12,134 nt of DNA, taken from the NCBI GenBank assembly GCA_013203545.1, contig JABMQA010000350.1, forward strand, positions 1 through 12,134, written 5' to 3'. The position numbers and the translations under genes were made by a program. The notes under the pieces were generated by a model that saw nothing but the letters and a program-made list of their open reading frames with translations, was not told the origin of the DNA and did no database searches. Position 1 is the first letter of the stretch. Every line of letters begins with the position of its first letter. The DNA is from Bacteroidota bacterium (lineage in GTDB: Bacteria; Bacteroidota; Bacteroidia; Bacteroidales; 4484-276). Positions 6,526 to 12,134 of the stretch are shown piece by piece.

Positions 6526-7647
6526 ATGAAAGAAAAAATTACGCGTAGCGACTTTGTGAAAAAATCAGCGATCCTATTTGCCGGTGTAACGGGTGTGGGA
6601 TTGGGTGCTGGGTTATTAGCCAGCAAAAAAGCTGAGGCGGAAGTGATTGACCGAACTGAATGGCCCTGGCCTTATGCCACATTGGATGCGGAAGAAGTAA
6701 GAATTTTGGCACATGATAGTTTTTGGGGAGGGTTTGCCTGTAGTGCGGGTGCATTCCATGCAATAATCACAAAATTACACGAATCACTTGGTGATCCTTA
6801 TACAGATTTCCCAACTAAGATGATGGTTTTTGGTCATGGAGGAAGTGTAGGATGGGGGACACTATGTGGTGCTTTAAACGGTGCTGCTGCTGCAATTTCA
6901 TTGGTATGTGAAAAAGCGGATTCCGATCAACTGATACATGAGCTAAATGGATGGTATACACAGGCTCAATTCCCTTCAACAATTAGCAATACATACGCAA
7001 CAAGTCATTTGTTCAATCATAATGATTTTGATATGGAGTTACCACAAAGCGATTGCGGATCACCCTTATGTCATGTGTCTGTTACAAAGTGGTGCAATGA
7101 TGCAGCATTTGGAGTTGGGGCAAACGAACGAAAGGAAAGATGTGCTCGCCTTGCCGGTGATGTTGCTGCCAAAGCAGTTGAGTTATTGAATGAGCATTTT
7201 GCAGGAACATTTACAGGAACTTATGTGCCACCAGAATCAATTGCAAGTTGTTTGGCATGTCATGGATCTGGTGGAACACAAAATAACGTTGCCGCAAAAT
7301 TAGATTGTGTGTCTTGTCATACAGATGACCCCCATTCCGGAGCTATTTTTGAATCAGGCAGTACACATGATAGATTTGAAGTTAAACAGAACTTTCCAAA
7401 TCCATTTTATTCCGAAACTTCAATCGAATTCTCCATATTGAATGCTTCAAAAGTTACACTCGAAGTATATAATTTGAATGGGCAACATGTGAAGACTTTG
7501 ATCAGCAATCAGCAATATGGCATGGGAAATCATACGGTAGTTTGGGATGGGACAAATGAGCACGGTAACAAAGCCAAAGGAGGTATGTACATTTACCGTT
7601 TGATGGTAAATAAAAAAATGATGTCCAGAAATATGATGAAAATTTGA
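6526..7647 (+). CDS. Exported split-Soret-type dihaem cytochrome c with T9SS sorting domain
   Basis: The export signal (1-39) has a Tat-like layout, TRSDFVKKS followed by a glycine-rich hydrophobic core and AEA, but with one arginine rather than two. The core (about 55-225) resembles the C_GCAxxG_C_C redox family / split-Soret cytochrome c. It has GGFACSAGAF with C72, a glycine-rich segment with C114, then C128, C177, C182, C190 and C206; in split-Soret cytochromes such cysteines hold an iron-sulfur centre. Two c-type haem sites follow, CLACH (242-246) and CVSCH (261-265). Residues about 284-373 are a FlgD-like T9SS type A sorting domain (QNFPNPF, strand pattern, GGMYIYRLMV). The protein would thus be a redox carrier moved across the outer membrane or anchored to the surface. 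The ATG at 6526 gives the full signal. Its electron partner is not in the window. The next element downstream is a strong terminator, so it is probably monocistronic. Confidence 0.85.
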   Translation: MKEKITRSDFVKKSAILFAGVTGVGLGAGLLASKKAEAEVIDRTEWPWPYATLDAEEVRILAHDSFWGGFACSAGAFHAIITKLHESLGDPYTDFPTKMMVFGHGGSVGWGTLCGALNGAAAAISLVCEKADSDQLIHELNGWYTQAQFPSTISNTYATSHLFNHNDFDMELPQSDCGSPLCHVSVTKWCNDAAFGVGANERKERCARLAGDVAAKAVELLNEHFAGTFTGTYVPPESIASCLACHGSGGTQNNVAAKLDCVSCHTDDPHSGAIFESGSTHDRFEVKQNFPNPFYSETSIEFSILNASKVTLEVYNLNGQHVKTLISNQQYGMGNHTVVWDGTNEHGNKAKGGMYIYRLMVNKKMMSRNMMKI

Positions 7648-7728
7648 TTATTTGTTTAAATAATTCAGATTTAATTTGTACCAATTTACGCTATGAGGGT
7701 AAAATATTAATAGGAACCCTTTGAGTTT

Positions 7729-7770
7729 ACTCAGTCTTTACCAATCGGTAGAGACTGAGTTTTTTATTAT
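7729..7770 (+). terminator. Strong intrinsic terminator of the cytochrome gene
   Basis: Arms at 7729-7742 (ACTCAGTCTTTACC) and 7747-7760 (GGTAGAGACTGAGT) form a 14-bp stem with one G-U pair and an AATC tetraloop. It is followed immediately by a T-rich run (TTTTTATTAT, 7761-7770). It lies 81 bp after the cytochrome stop and orients best for the plus strand. The rest of the convergent gap to 7934 shows no gene and no second clear terminator for the ABC ATPase gene. Confidence 0.9.
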
Positions 7771-7934
7771 CAATAGAATTATGGGATAATGGTTATATTG
7801 AAACGGGTTTCTCAGTGATGTTCAAAAAACATAAGGGTTCGTAAAAGAGATCATTGTTTATTTGAATGACTTTCTAATAATTTTTGGAATTTTTTATGAA
7901 TTCACAAGGTACAAAATTATACTGAAATGGTTCA

Positions 7935-8624
7935 TTATAATACCGATTCGATATTGACGACAGTACCGTCATTCAATCTAATTTTAACATTCCCGTACTC
8001 AGCAGCATCCATACTGTGTGTGACAATAATTATCGTAATAGCTTCGACTTGATTGATCGATTTAAGAATGTTAAGGATGTCGAATGCCAACGCCGGATCG
8101 AGATTTCCGGTAGGTTCATCTGCAAAAATCAGTGATGGTTTATTTACCATTGCCCTGGCAATAGCCACCCGCTGCTGCTGGCCGGCCGAAAGTTCACGTG
8201 GGAAATGATTTAACCTGTTGTTGAGCCCAACAACTTTCAGTGCCGAAATAGCCCTGTTAATTTGATCCTGCTTCTCATATCCATTCAAAATCAATGGGAA
8301 CATGGTATTTTGAAGGGCCGTCATGTAGGGTATCAATGAAAAATTTTGCATGATAAATCCCACATGGTCCTGCCTGAATCGGGACAACTCCTGGTCGCTG
8401 GCCCTGGTAAGATCTTTATCAAAAAAACAGATCGTACCACCGCTGGGTTTTATCAAACCGCAAAGTGCCATTAACAGCGTAGATTTACCTGATCCTGACG
8501 GCCCGGTAATGGTAACAAAATCACCTTGATTAATTGACAGCGAAATATCTTGCAGCGCATTGACAATACCATCTCTATGCTGATATATTTTTGAAAGCTT
8601 ATCGGTTGAAATTATAGTTCTCAT
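7935..8624 (-). CDS. ABC transporter ATPase, LolD/MacB type
   Basis: This 229-aa cytoplasmic ATPase drives the FtsX/MacB-type permease encoded just upstream. All motifs are intact: Walker A GPSGSGKST (41-49), Q-loop Q93, signature LSAGQ (145-149), Walker B LIFADEP (165-171) with catalytic E170, D-loop GNLD (173-176) and H-loop H203. The length and the sequence around Q93 (GFIMQNFSLIPYMTALQN) fit the LolD/MacB/FtsE group, whose members work as mechanotransmission pumps acting on periplasmic or outer-membrane cargo rather than as classical importers. The start codon overlaps the permease stop by four bases (ATGA), indicating translational coupling. It is the last gene of the cluster. Cargo is unknown. 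Confidence 0.95.
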   Translation of the reverse strand: MRTIISTDKLSKIYQHRDGIVNALQDISLSINQGDFVTITGPSGSGKSTLLMALCGLIKPSGGTICFFDKDLTRASDQELSRFRQDHVGFIMQNFSLIPYMTALQNTMFPLILNGYEKQDQINRAISALKVVGLNNRLNHFPRELSAGQQQRVAIARAMVNKPSLIFADEPTGNLDPALAFDILNILKSINQVEAITIIIVTHSMDAAEYGNVKIRLNDGTVVNIESVL

Positions 8625-9838
8625 GTGTCCTGCATATTTGAAAAAGGTTCGAACTTGGATGCAAGATGGGCCGGGAAAAGAGAGCCGACAATGCTGATCA
8701 GCACAGAAATGAAAACTGCCCAGCCCAGAAGTTCCGGAATGGGATTGATATTAACTCCTGCAATAAGGGGCCCGATAAACCACGCAATGGTTATCCCTGC
8801 CACAAAGCCAAGCACCCCTCCAGAAATACCCAGAATAATCGCCTTATAAATCAAAGTCCTGTATATTGCTGTGCGGGGAAAACCAATCATACGCATAATA
8901 CCTATCTCCTTTTTTCGCTCATTTACATTCGCCCACATATAATTTCCAATGGAAATTCCACCGATGATAATAATTATGATGAGCATGACAATCGAAATTC
9001 TGCTCATCAATTGATTGGTTTTTACCTGTGTTGAAACAATCTGGCCAATTGTTGTAATCCGGGTATCAGGTAATATATTTCTTAATTTTCCTAGCAAACC
9101 ATCTGAAATGGCATTACAACAGCCCATTATTTCTATAGCGCTAACCTGGTCGGGGATGCCAAGCACCTGTTGTGCCTTGTGAAGATGAACGAATACTCGG
9201 TCATCGTCCACCGTTCCGGTTTCGGAGAGCACCTTAGCTACCTGAAGCTCAAAATCATTAATTGTCAAAACATCGCCCTCATTAACTTTCAATCGCCTGG
9301 CAGCTGATGCACCTAGCAAACAATCAGTTAGTTTAAGAGAATCGATGGCTTTGCGCTGTAGTTTTTCATCTTCATATCCATGAGATTCATTGATAGGGTT
9401 GTCGCCACATGCAGCCTCAAGTTCAGCACCAAAAAGCCCTGAAGATTGCCAGAGGGGTTTAGATGCCAGCTCATTTTTAGGCAAGATACCGGAAAGCACC
9501 AGGTTTGTTCCATATATTTCGACCCGCCGAGAAAGTCTCGGCATGAGGTTATCCACACCCGGGATGGTTGAATTAACAATTCTTGTAACATATTCCTCTG
9601 GTATCGTTGGGGAATCGATGTCGGCAGAATAATAATTATCAATTGAGGCTCCTTGTGGCAACACCAGAATATTTGCACCCAGGTTGTCCAGATTAATGGC
9701 TACTGCGGTTTCAGATACTATAGATACTGACCTGATGGCAACAATAACACTGATACCTAAAACAATAGCAAGCATCCCTGATAGAAGCTGTGACTTGCGT
9801 TGCCCAAGCTCCAGCCAGACTAAGTTGAAGAGATTCAT
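8621..9838 (-). CDS. ABC transporter permease, FtsX/MacB type
   Basis: This 405-aa inner-membrane protein has the four-helix FtsX/MacB topology: TM1 about 18-38, a large periplasmic domain (about 42-278, MacB_PCD-like), TM2 about 282-302, TM3 about 332-360 and TM4 about 372-392. The cytoplasmic loop NERKKEIGIMRMIGF (306-320) is the family's coupling segment. The periplasmic domain contains C144, C173 and a vicinal pair C240-C241 (IMGCCNA). The pair is notable because the next gene upstream encodes a secreted thioredoxin-fold protein and the cluster has several other exposed Cys pairs. The cysteines could receive electrons from, or bind metal with, these partners; this is inference. MacB-type transporters need an outer-membrane channel and adaptor for efflux, and neither is present here. 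The gene follows the double-thioredoxin gene by 18 bp and overlaps the ATPase gene by 4 bp. Confidence 0.93.
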   Translation of the reverse strand: MNLFNLVWLELGQRKSQLLSGMLAIVLGISVIVAIRSVSIVSETAVAINLDNLGANILVLPQGASIDNYYSADIDSPTIPEEYVTRIVNSTIPGVDNLMPRLSRRVEIYGTNLVLSGILPKNELASKPLWQSSGLFGAELEAACGDNPINESHGYEDEKLQRKAIDSLKLTDCLLGASAARRLKVNEGDVLTINDFELQVAKVLSETGTVDDDRVFVHLHKAQQVLGIPDQVSAIEIMGCCNAISDGLLGKLRNILPDTRITTIGQIVSTQVKTNQLMSRISIVMLIIIIIIGGISIGNYMWANVNERKKEIGIMRMIGFPRTAIYRTLIYKAIILGISGGVLGFVAGITIAWFIGPLIAGVNINPIPELLGWAVFISVLISIVGSLFPAHLASKFEPFSNMQDT

Positions 9839-9856
9839 AATGTACCTTTGATATTG

Positions 9857-10597
9857 TTATTTACATCCCTTCGAACTACCGCCCGGGCAGCAGCCGCCAC
9901 TCTTAACAACTTTTTTCGCAGTTGCAACCAGAATTTGGGAATTCACCTCGCCCGTATATTTACCAGTAACCTGCCCTTTGCTGTTGATGACAAAAGTCTG
10001 AGGTTTTGAGATATTGTTATTAAATTTTAAGGAAGCCAGAAAGTCTTTCTCTTTTGGATCATCAAGGTCGATCTGGATAATTTTTGCATTTTGCTCCATT
10101 TCAATGCAAGCCTGCTTGCAGGTGTTAACAATGTCGCTTTTTCCAGTCATCGATTTGCTGCTTACGACAAGGAAAGCAGTTTTTCCTGAACGCAGGGTTT
10201 CCATAACCACCGCCTTTTTTGGTGAAGGGACTGTTTTAACAAGTAAATCAGCTGAAGCCTGTGCAAATAAAAATCCTCCGGCAAGCATGCCGTTTTCAGC
10301 AAGTACCAGGAGAAGCGGTACAGGTGCAGTACTTACGCCAAATTGTTTTACCAGTGAGCTGTTTGAGGTGTTCGAACGATTTAGCTCTACAACTACAGCG
10401 TTCGCAACCTTTTCTTTGGCCTGATTGGCCATATTCAAGGCTTTGTCACGATTTGCATCACCGTCTTCGGTCACTACCAAAAATACAGCCTGGTTTTTGT
10501 CTTTTGCCTGATTCAATTCTTCTTGCAACTGGGCATACGTGCCCGTTTGAAGGAGCATTAATACTACGGTGAATAGGAATACGCTAATTTTTTTCAT
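9857..10597 (-). CDS. Secreted double thioredoxin-fold protein with Cys-rich tail
   Basis: The 246-aa protein starts with a Sec signal peptide (MKKISVFLFTVVLMLLQTGTYA, cleavage near 22). Two thioredoxin-like domains follow. The first (about 24-122) has a probable cis-proline segment, APVPLLLVL (91-99), but no cysteines at all, so it is not a redox enzyme by itself. The second (about 125-230) has C160 and C164 (CKQAC, a CxxxC rather than CxxC) and a cis-proline segment, KPQTFVI. The C terminus is SGGCCPGGSSKGCK with C236, C237 and C245, a flexible metal- or thiol-binding tail. It lies between arsR (37 bp) and the permease (18 bp), so it is probably the periplasmic partner or cargo-handling protein of the ABC transporter and under ArsR control. 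I do not know a named family for it. Confidence 0.8.
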   Translation of the reverse strand: MKKISVFLFTVVLMLLQTGTYAQLQEELNQAKDKNQAVFLVVTEDGDANRDKALNMANQAKEKVANAVVVELNRSNTSNSSLVKQFGVSTAPVPLLLVLAENGMLAGGFLFAQASADLLVKTVPSPKKAVVMETLRSGKTAFLVVSSKSMTGKSDIVNTCKQACIEMEQNAKIIQIDLDDPKEKDFLASLKFNNNISKPQTFVINSKGQVTGKYTGEVNSQILVATAKKVVKSGGCCPGGSSKGCK

Positions 10598-10634
10598 AGT
10601 CTGAATTTATTAATGATTTGTTATTTGATATATT

Positions 10635-10967
10635 TTAACATTCGCATATAAAAGTGATTATTGCTTCAGTAAAGAAAGTATTTAAGGCTTTTTGCATTTC
10701 AGCTATCACTTCCATATCAAGGCAATAGTGGATTTTAAGCCCGTCAATTGTTCCTTTAATAAGTCCGTTCTCTTTAAGAAATTTCAAGTGCTGGGAGGTG
10801 GTTGTTCTACTGATGGGGAGGTACTGAGATATATCCCCGGTTTTAATCTCCTTTTTCTCAGCAATGAGTTTGACAATGGCAATCCGGGCAGGATGTGAAA
10901 GGATCTTTCCATAATGTGCTATTCTTTGTTCCTTTTCAATAAATTCATCTTTCTTATTATTGGTCAT
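10635..10967 (-). CDS. ArsR-family winged-helix repressor
   Basis: This 110-aa cytoplasmic DNA-binding protein has the ArsR/SmtB layout. The family segment LSHPARIAIVKLI is at 23-35, the helix-turn-helix is at about 43-66 with recognition helix TTTSQHLKFLKENGLI, and the wing GTIDGLKIHYCLD is at 72-84. C82 in the wing and the C-terminal C108 and C110 (CEC) are candidate inducer-binding residues. They do not match the ELCVCDL alpha3 motif of plasmid ArsR, so the sensor site, if any, is of another type (metal, metalloid or sulfur species). The gene is preceded by a dyad embedding a -7 box, consistent with autoregulation. Downstream genes encode the double-thioredoxin protein and ABC transporter; upstream are two more thioredoxin-fold genes on the same strand. 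Confidence 0.9.
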   Translation of the reverse strand: MTNNKKDEFIEKEQRIAHYGKILSHPARIAIVKLIAEKKEIKTGDISQYLPISRTTTSQHLKFLKENGLIKGTIDGLKIHYCLDMEVIAEMQKALNTFFTEAIITFICEC

Positions 10968-10980
10968 AATAAATTAATGT

Positions 10981-11006
10981 TTAATGACGCAAACATACGT
11001 CATTAA
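10981..11006 (-). promoter_or_regulatory. arsR promoter/operator: 9-bp dyad flanking a TATGTTTG -7 box
   Basis: The arms TTAATGACG (10981-10989) and CGTCATTAA (10998-11006) are exact reverse complements. Read on the minus strand, the 8-bp spacer (10990-10997) is TATGTTTG, an exact match to the Bacteroidetes -7 consensus TAnnTTTG. It ends 22 bp before the arsR ATG. A -33 TTTG at the usual distance is not obvious; one lies only 12 bp upstream of the -7 box. A repressor on this dyad would cover the promoter, so ArsR is the natural candidate. It would control arsR and the genes after it, separately from the two thioredoxin genes upstream. Confidence 0.75.
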
Positions 11007-11057
11007 TTACAAACGACCATGAAAATCGCACATTTTTTTAGGAGTGGAGGTTATTTA

Positions 11058-11567
11058 TTACTTTTCTAAATTGGATTGTTCGAGAACATCCTGAATCTCA
11101 TATACATCTCCTTCAACAAATCCCATTTTTTGCCATACCAGATTTTTCTTACCATCATAAATCATGCAATGTGGTGTAAGGTTCACATTCATTATCCGCT
11201 TAAAATCGCTGTTAGGATCCAGAAGGAAATCAAATTCCCACCCTTTTCCGTTTACAAGGGGTTTAATTTTATCAGCTGATCTGCTGTCATCAACGGAAAT
11301 GGCAAAAACCTTTACCCCAGTATCTTCCACCAATTCTTCGTAAATATCATTGAATGATTCCATAAACTTCAAATTGGAATTGCAGCAACTTTGCCAGAAA
11401 CAAATTATAAATGGATTCTGGCCATTTCCGATTTCAGATGTATTAAAAGGGGTGCCGTCCAGTGTTTTTATCTGACATTCAGGGATGGTCTGATCTGAAT
11501 CAAAATTATTTTGACAATAGGTAAAGGGTGAGATAAAAAGGGCAAAAAAAATGGATAGTGCTTTCAT
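11058..11567 (-). CDS. TlpA/AhpC-like exported thioredoxin-fold protein with CC active site
   Basis: The protein is about 169 aa from the preferred ATG at 11567, whose product starts MKALSIFFALF, a normal signal peptide; an in-frame ATG at 11579 adds four residues. Numbering here is from the longer form. The fold is TlpA/ResA-like: IPECQIKTLDGTPFN leads in, FIICFWQSCCNSN holds the active site, ISVDDS is a typical strand, and TPHCMIYD carries the cis-proline (P136). Aligned on WATWCPPC, C66 replaces the first catalytic cysteine, C65 replaces the tryptophan and N69 replaces the second cysteine. It therefore lacks a CxxC and has a vicinal CC pair, plus C60 and C138 nearby. It may be a thiol peroxidase-like, thiol-binding or metal-binding protein rather than a normal disulfide reductase. 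It lies 32 bp after the membrane thioredoxin gene (20 bp with the longer start) and 90 bp before arsR, on the same strand. Confidence 0.82.
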   Translation of the reverse strand: MKALSIFFALFISPFTYCQNNFDSDQTIPECQIKTLDGTPFNTSEIGNGQNPFIICFWQSCCNSNLKFMESFNDIYEELVEDTGVKVFAISVDDSRSADKIKPLVNGKGWEFDFLLDPNSDFKRIMNVNLTPHCMIYDGKKNLVWQKMGFVEGDVYEIQDVLEQSNLEK

Positions 11568-11599
11568 AATTGATGTCATTAATGATGTTTATTTTCTTT

Positions 11600-12070
11600 T
11601 TATTTTTCGAGATGCAATAAAAGTTCATCTGCCGGAATATAACCGGTATTCCTGAAAACTTCATTACCTTTTCTGTCAAGGATTATTTGAGTAGGGATCA
11701 TCACTACGCCGAAATACTTTCCCCATTGCAAACCTTGTGTCAGCGTCATATTATAAAATACCACGTTTATTTTACTGCTTTGGGTGTTCCTGATTTCTTC
11801 AAGAACTTTTTCCATTTTCCTGCAACTCACACAATTTTTAGCGCCAAATTCGAGCAATGTATAGTTGAAATGTTTGCCATTGCCTGAATAATCAAACATT
11901 TGAGTTATAGAGTCGGCAAAAATCATCTTACTGATCGGAGTGATCTGATTTTGTAGTCCTTTTGAAGCATAATCAGTGAGCGCATCCCTGAATACAAATA
12001 AAGCAACTATAATAGAAACAACTAACAGGATGAATACCGATTTAAATATTTTCTTTATTTTTTCTCTCAT
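11600..12070 (-). CDS. Membrane-anchored periplasmic thioredoxin with CxxC
   Basis: The 156-aa protein has a basic N terminus (REKIKKIFK) and one hydrophobic segment (about 11-27) without a clear cleavage site, so it is probably tethered to the inner membrane facing the periplasm. The thioredoxin domain (about 65-156) carries the active site NCVSC (C80, C83) followed by RKME, and the cis-proline P126 in MIPTQII. It should act as a thiol-disulfide reductase for the neighbouring cysteine-rich periplasmic proteins, and would need an electron source such as a CcdA/DsbD-type protein; none is in the window but one could lie upstream. It is the first gene of the cluster visible here. The 64 bp upstream to the window end show no clear promoter, so the operon may start earlier. 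Confidence 0.87.
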   Translation of the reverse strand: MREKIKKIFKSVFILLVVSIIVALFVFRDALTDYASKGLQNQITPISKMIFADSITQMFDYSGNGKHFNYTLLEFGAKNCVSCRKMEKVLEEIRNTQSSKINVVFYNMTLTQGLQWGKYFGVVMIPTQIILDRKGNEVFRNTGYIPADELLLHLEK

Positions 12071-12134
12071 CGGCCTTTCGGTATTTAAAATACTTCATAT
12101 CAACTCTGGGCTAGTTTTTAATCCGTTCAGTATA

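Noticed and set aside
8625..9678. Overlapping antisense reading frames within the permease gene
   Set aside because: They lack family motifs and signals, and the permease frame has full-length FtsX/MacB structure.
3121..10967. Classical ars operon
   Set aside because: arsC and the ArsR-type gene are 7 kb apart with genes on the other strand between them, no arsB/acr3/arsA is present, and ArsR lacks the ELCVCDL motif.
11058..11579. Lipoprotein signal (FTYCQ) in the TlpA-like protein
   Set aside because: The residues before the cysteine (FTY) do not fit the lipobox consensus; an ordinary signal peptide is more likely.

Overview
The window looks like chromosomal DNA of a free-living Bacteroidota, probably of a Bacteroidales/Marinilabiliales-like lineage. 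The grounds are AT-rich composition, a FlgD-like type IX secretion (T9SS) sorting domain on a secreted protein, almost no Shine-Dalgarno sequences, a -7 promoter box of the Bacteroidetes type (TAnnTTTG), and a cluster of Bacteroidota-style periplasmic thioredoxin-fold proteins. No rRNA, tRNA, insertion sequence, phage gene or CRISPR array is visible.

Left part (1-3120): the window opens with helically phased GTCATT repeats. A receiver-PAS-PAS-histidine kinase follows on the minus strand, transcribed divergently (70 bp gap) from a class-II-type histone-deacetylase-like amidohydrolase on the plus strand. The convergent gap after it holds a short palindrome, a weak terminator and a CGCAAAG repeat motif.

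Middle part (3121-7770): a minus-strand pair consists of a secreted TPR / Ig-like / caspase-fold (C14) protease followed 14 bp later by a thioredoxin-coupled arsenate reductase (ArsC, LMW-PTP fold). Divergent to it is a small Cys-rich protein of the GDCCVxC (seleno)protein family. About 400 bp of AT-rich non-coding DNA with two inverted repeats precedes an unusual exported cytochrome: a split-Soret / C_GCAxxG_C_C-type domain with two CxxCH haem sites and a T9SS C-terminal domain. It ends in a strong intrinsic terminator.

Right part (7935-12134): six minus-strand genes form a compact cluster. In transcription order they are a membrane-anchored CxxC thioredoxin, a TlpA-like protein with an altered active site (CC instead of CxxC), an ArsR-family repressor, a secreted double-thioredoxin-fold protein with a Cys-rich tail, an FtsX/MacB-type permease with a periplasmic Cys-Cys pair, and its LolD/MacB-type ATPase. 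A 9-bp inverted repeat exactly flanks a TATGTTTG -7 box just upstream of arsR. This suggests that ArsR represses itself, the double-thioredoxin protein and the ABC exporter in response to a thiol-reactive ligand (metal, metalloid or sulfur species).

The best candidate for something undescribed is this ArsR / thioredoxin-fold / FtsX-ABC thiol module. Close neighbours (ArsC, GDCCVxC protein, two-haem T9SS cytochrome) give the whole window a theme of thiol, metalloid and redox chemistry. The substrate of the module cannot be read from sequence.
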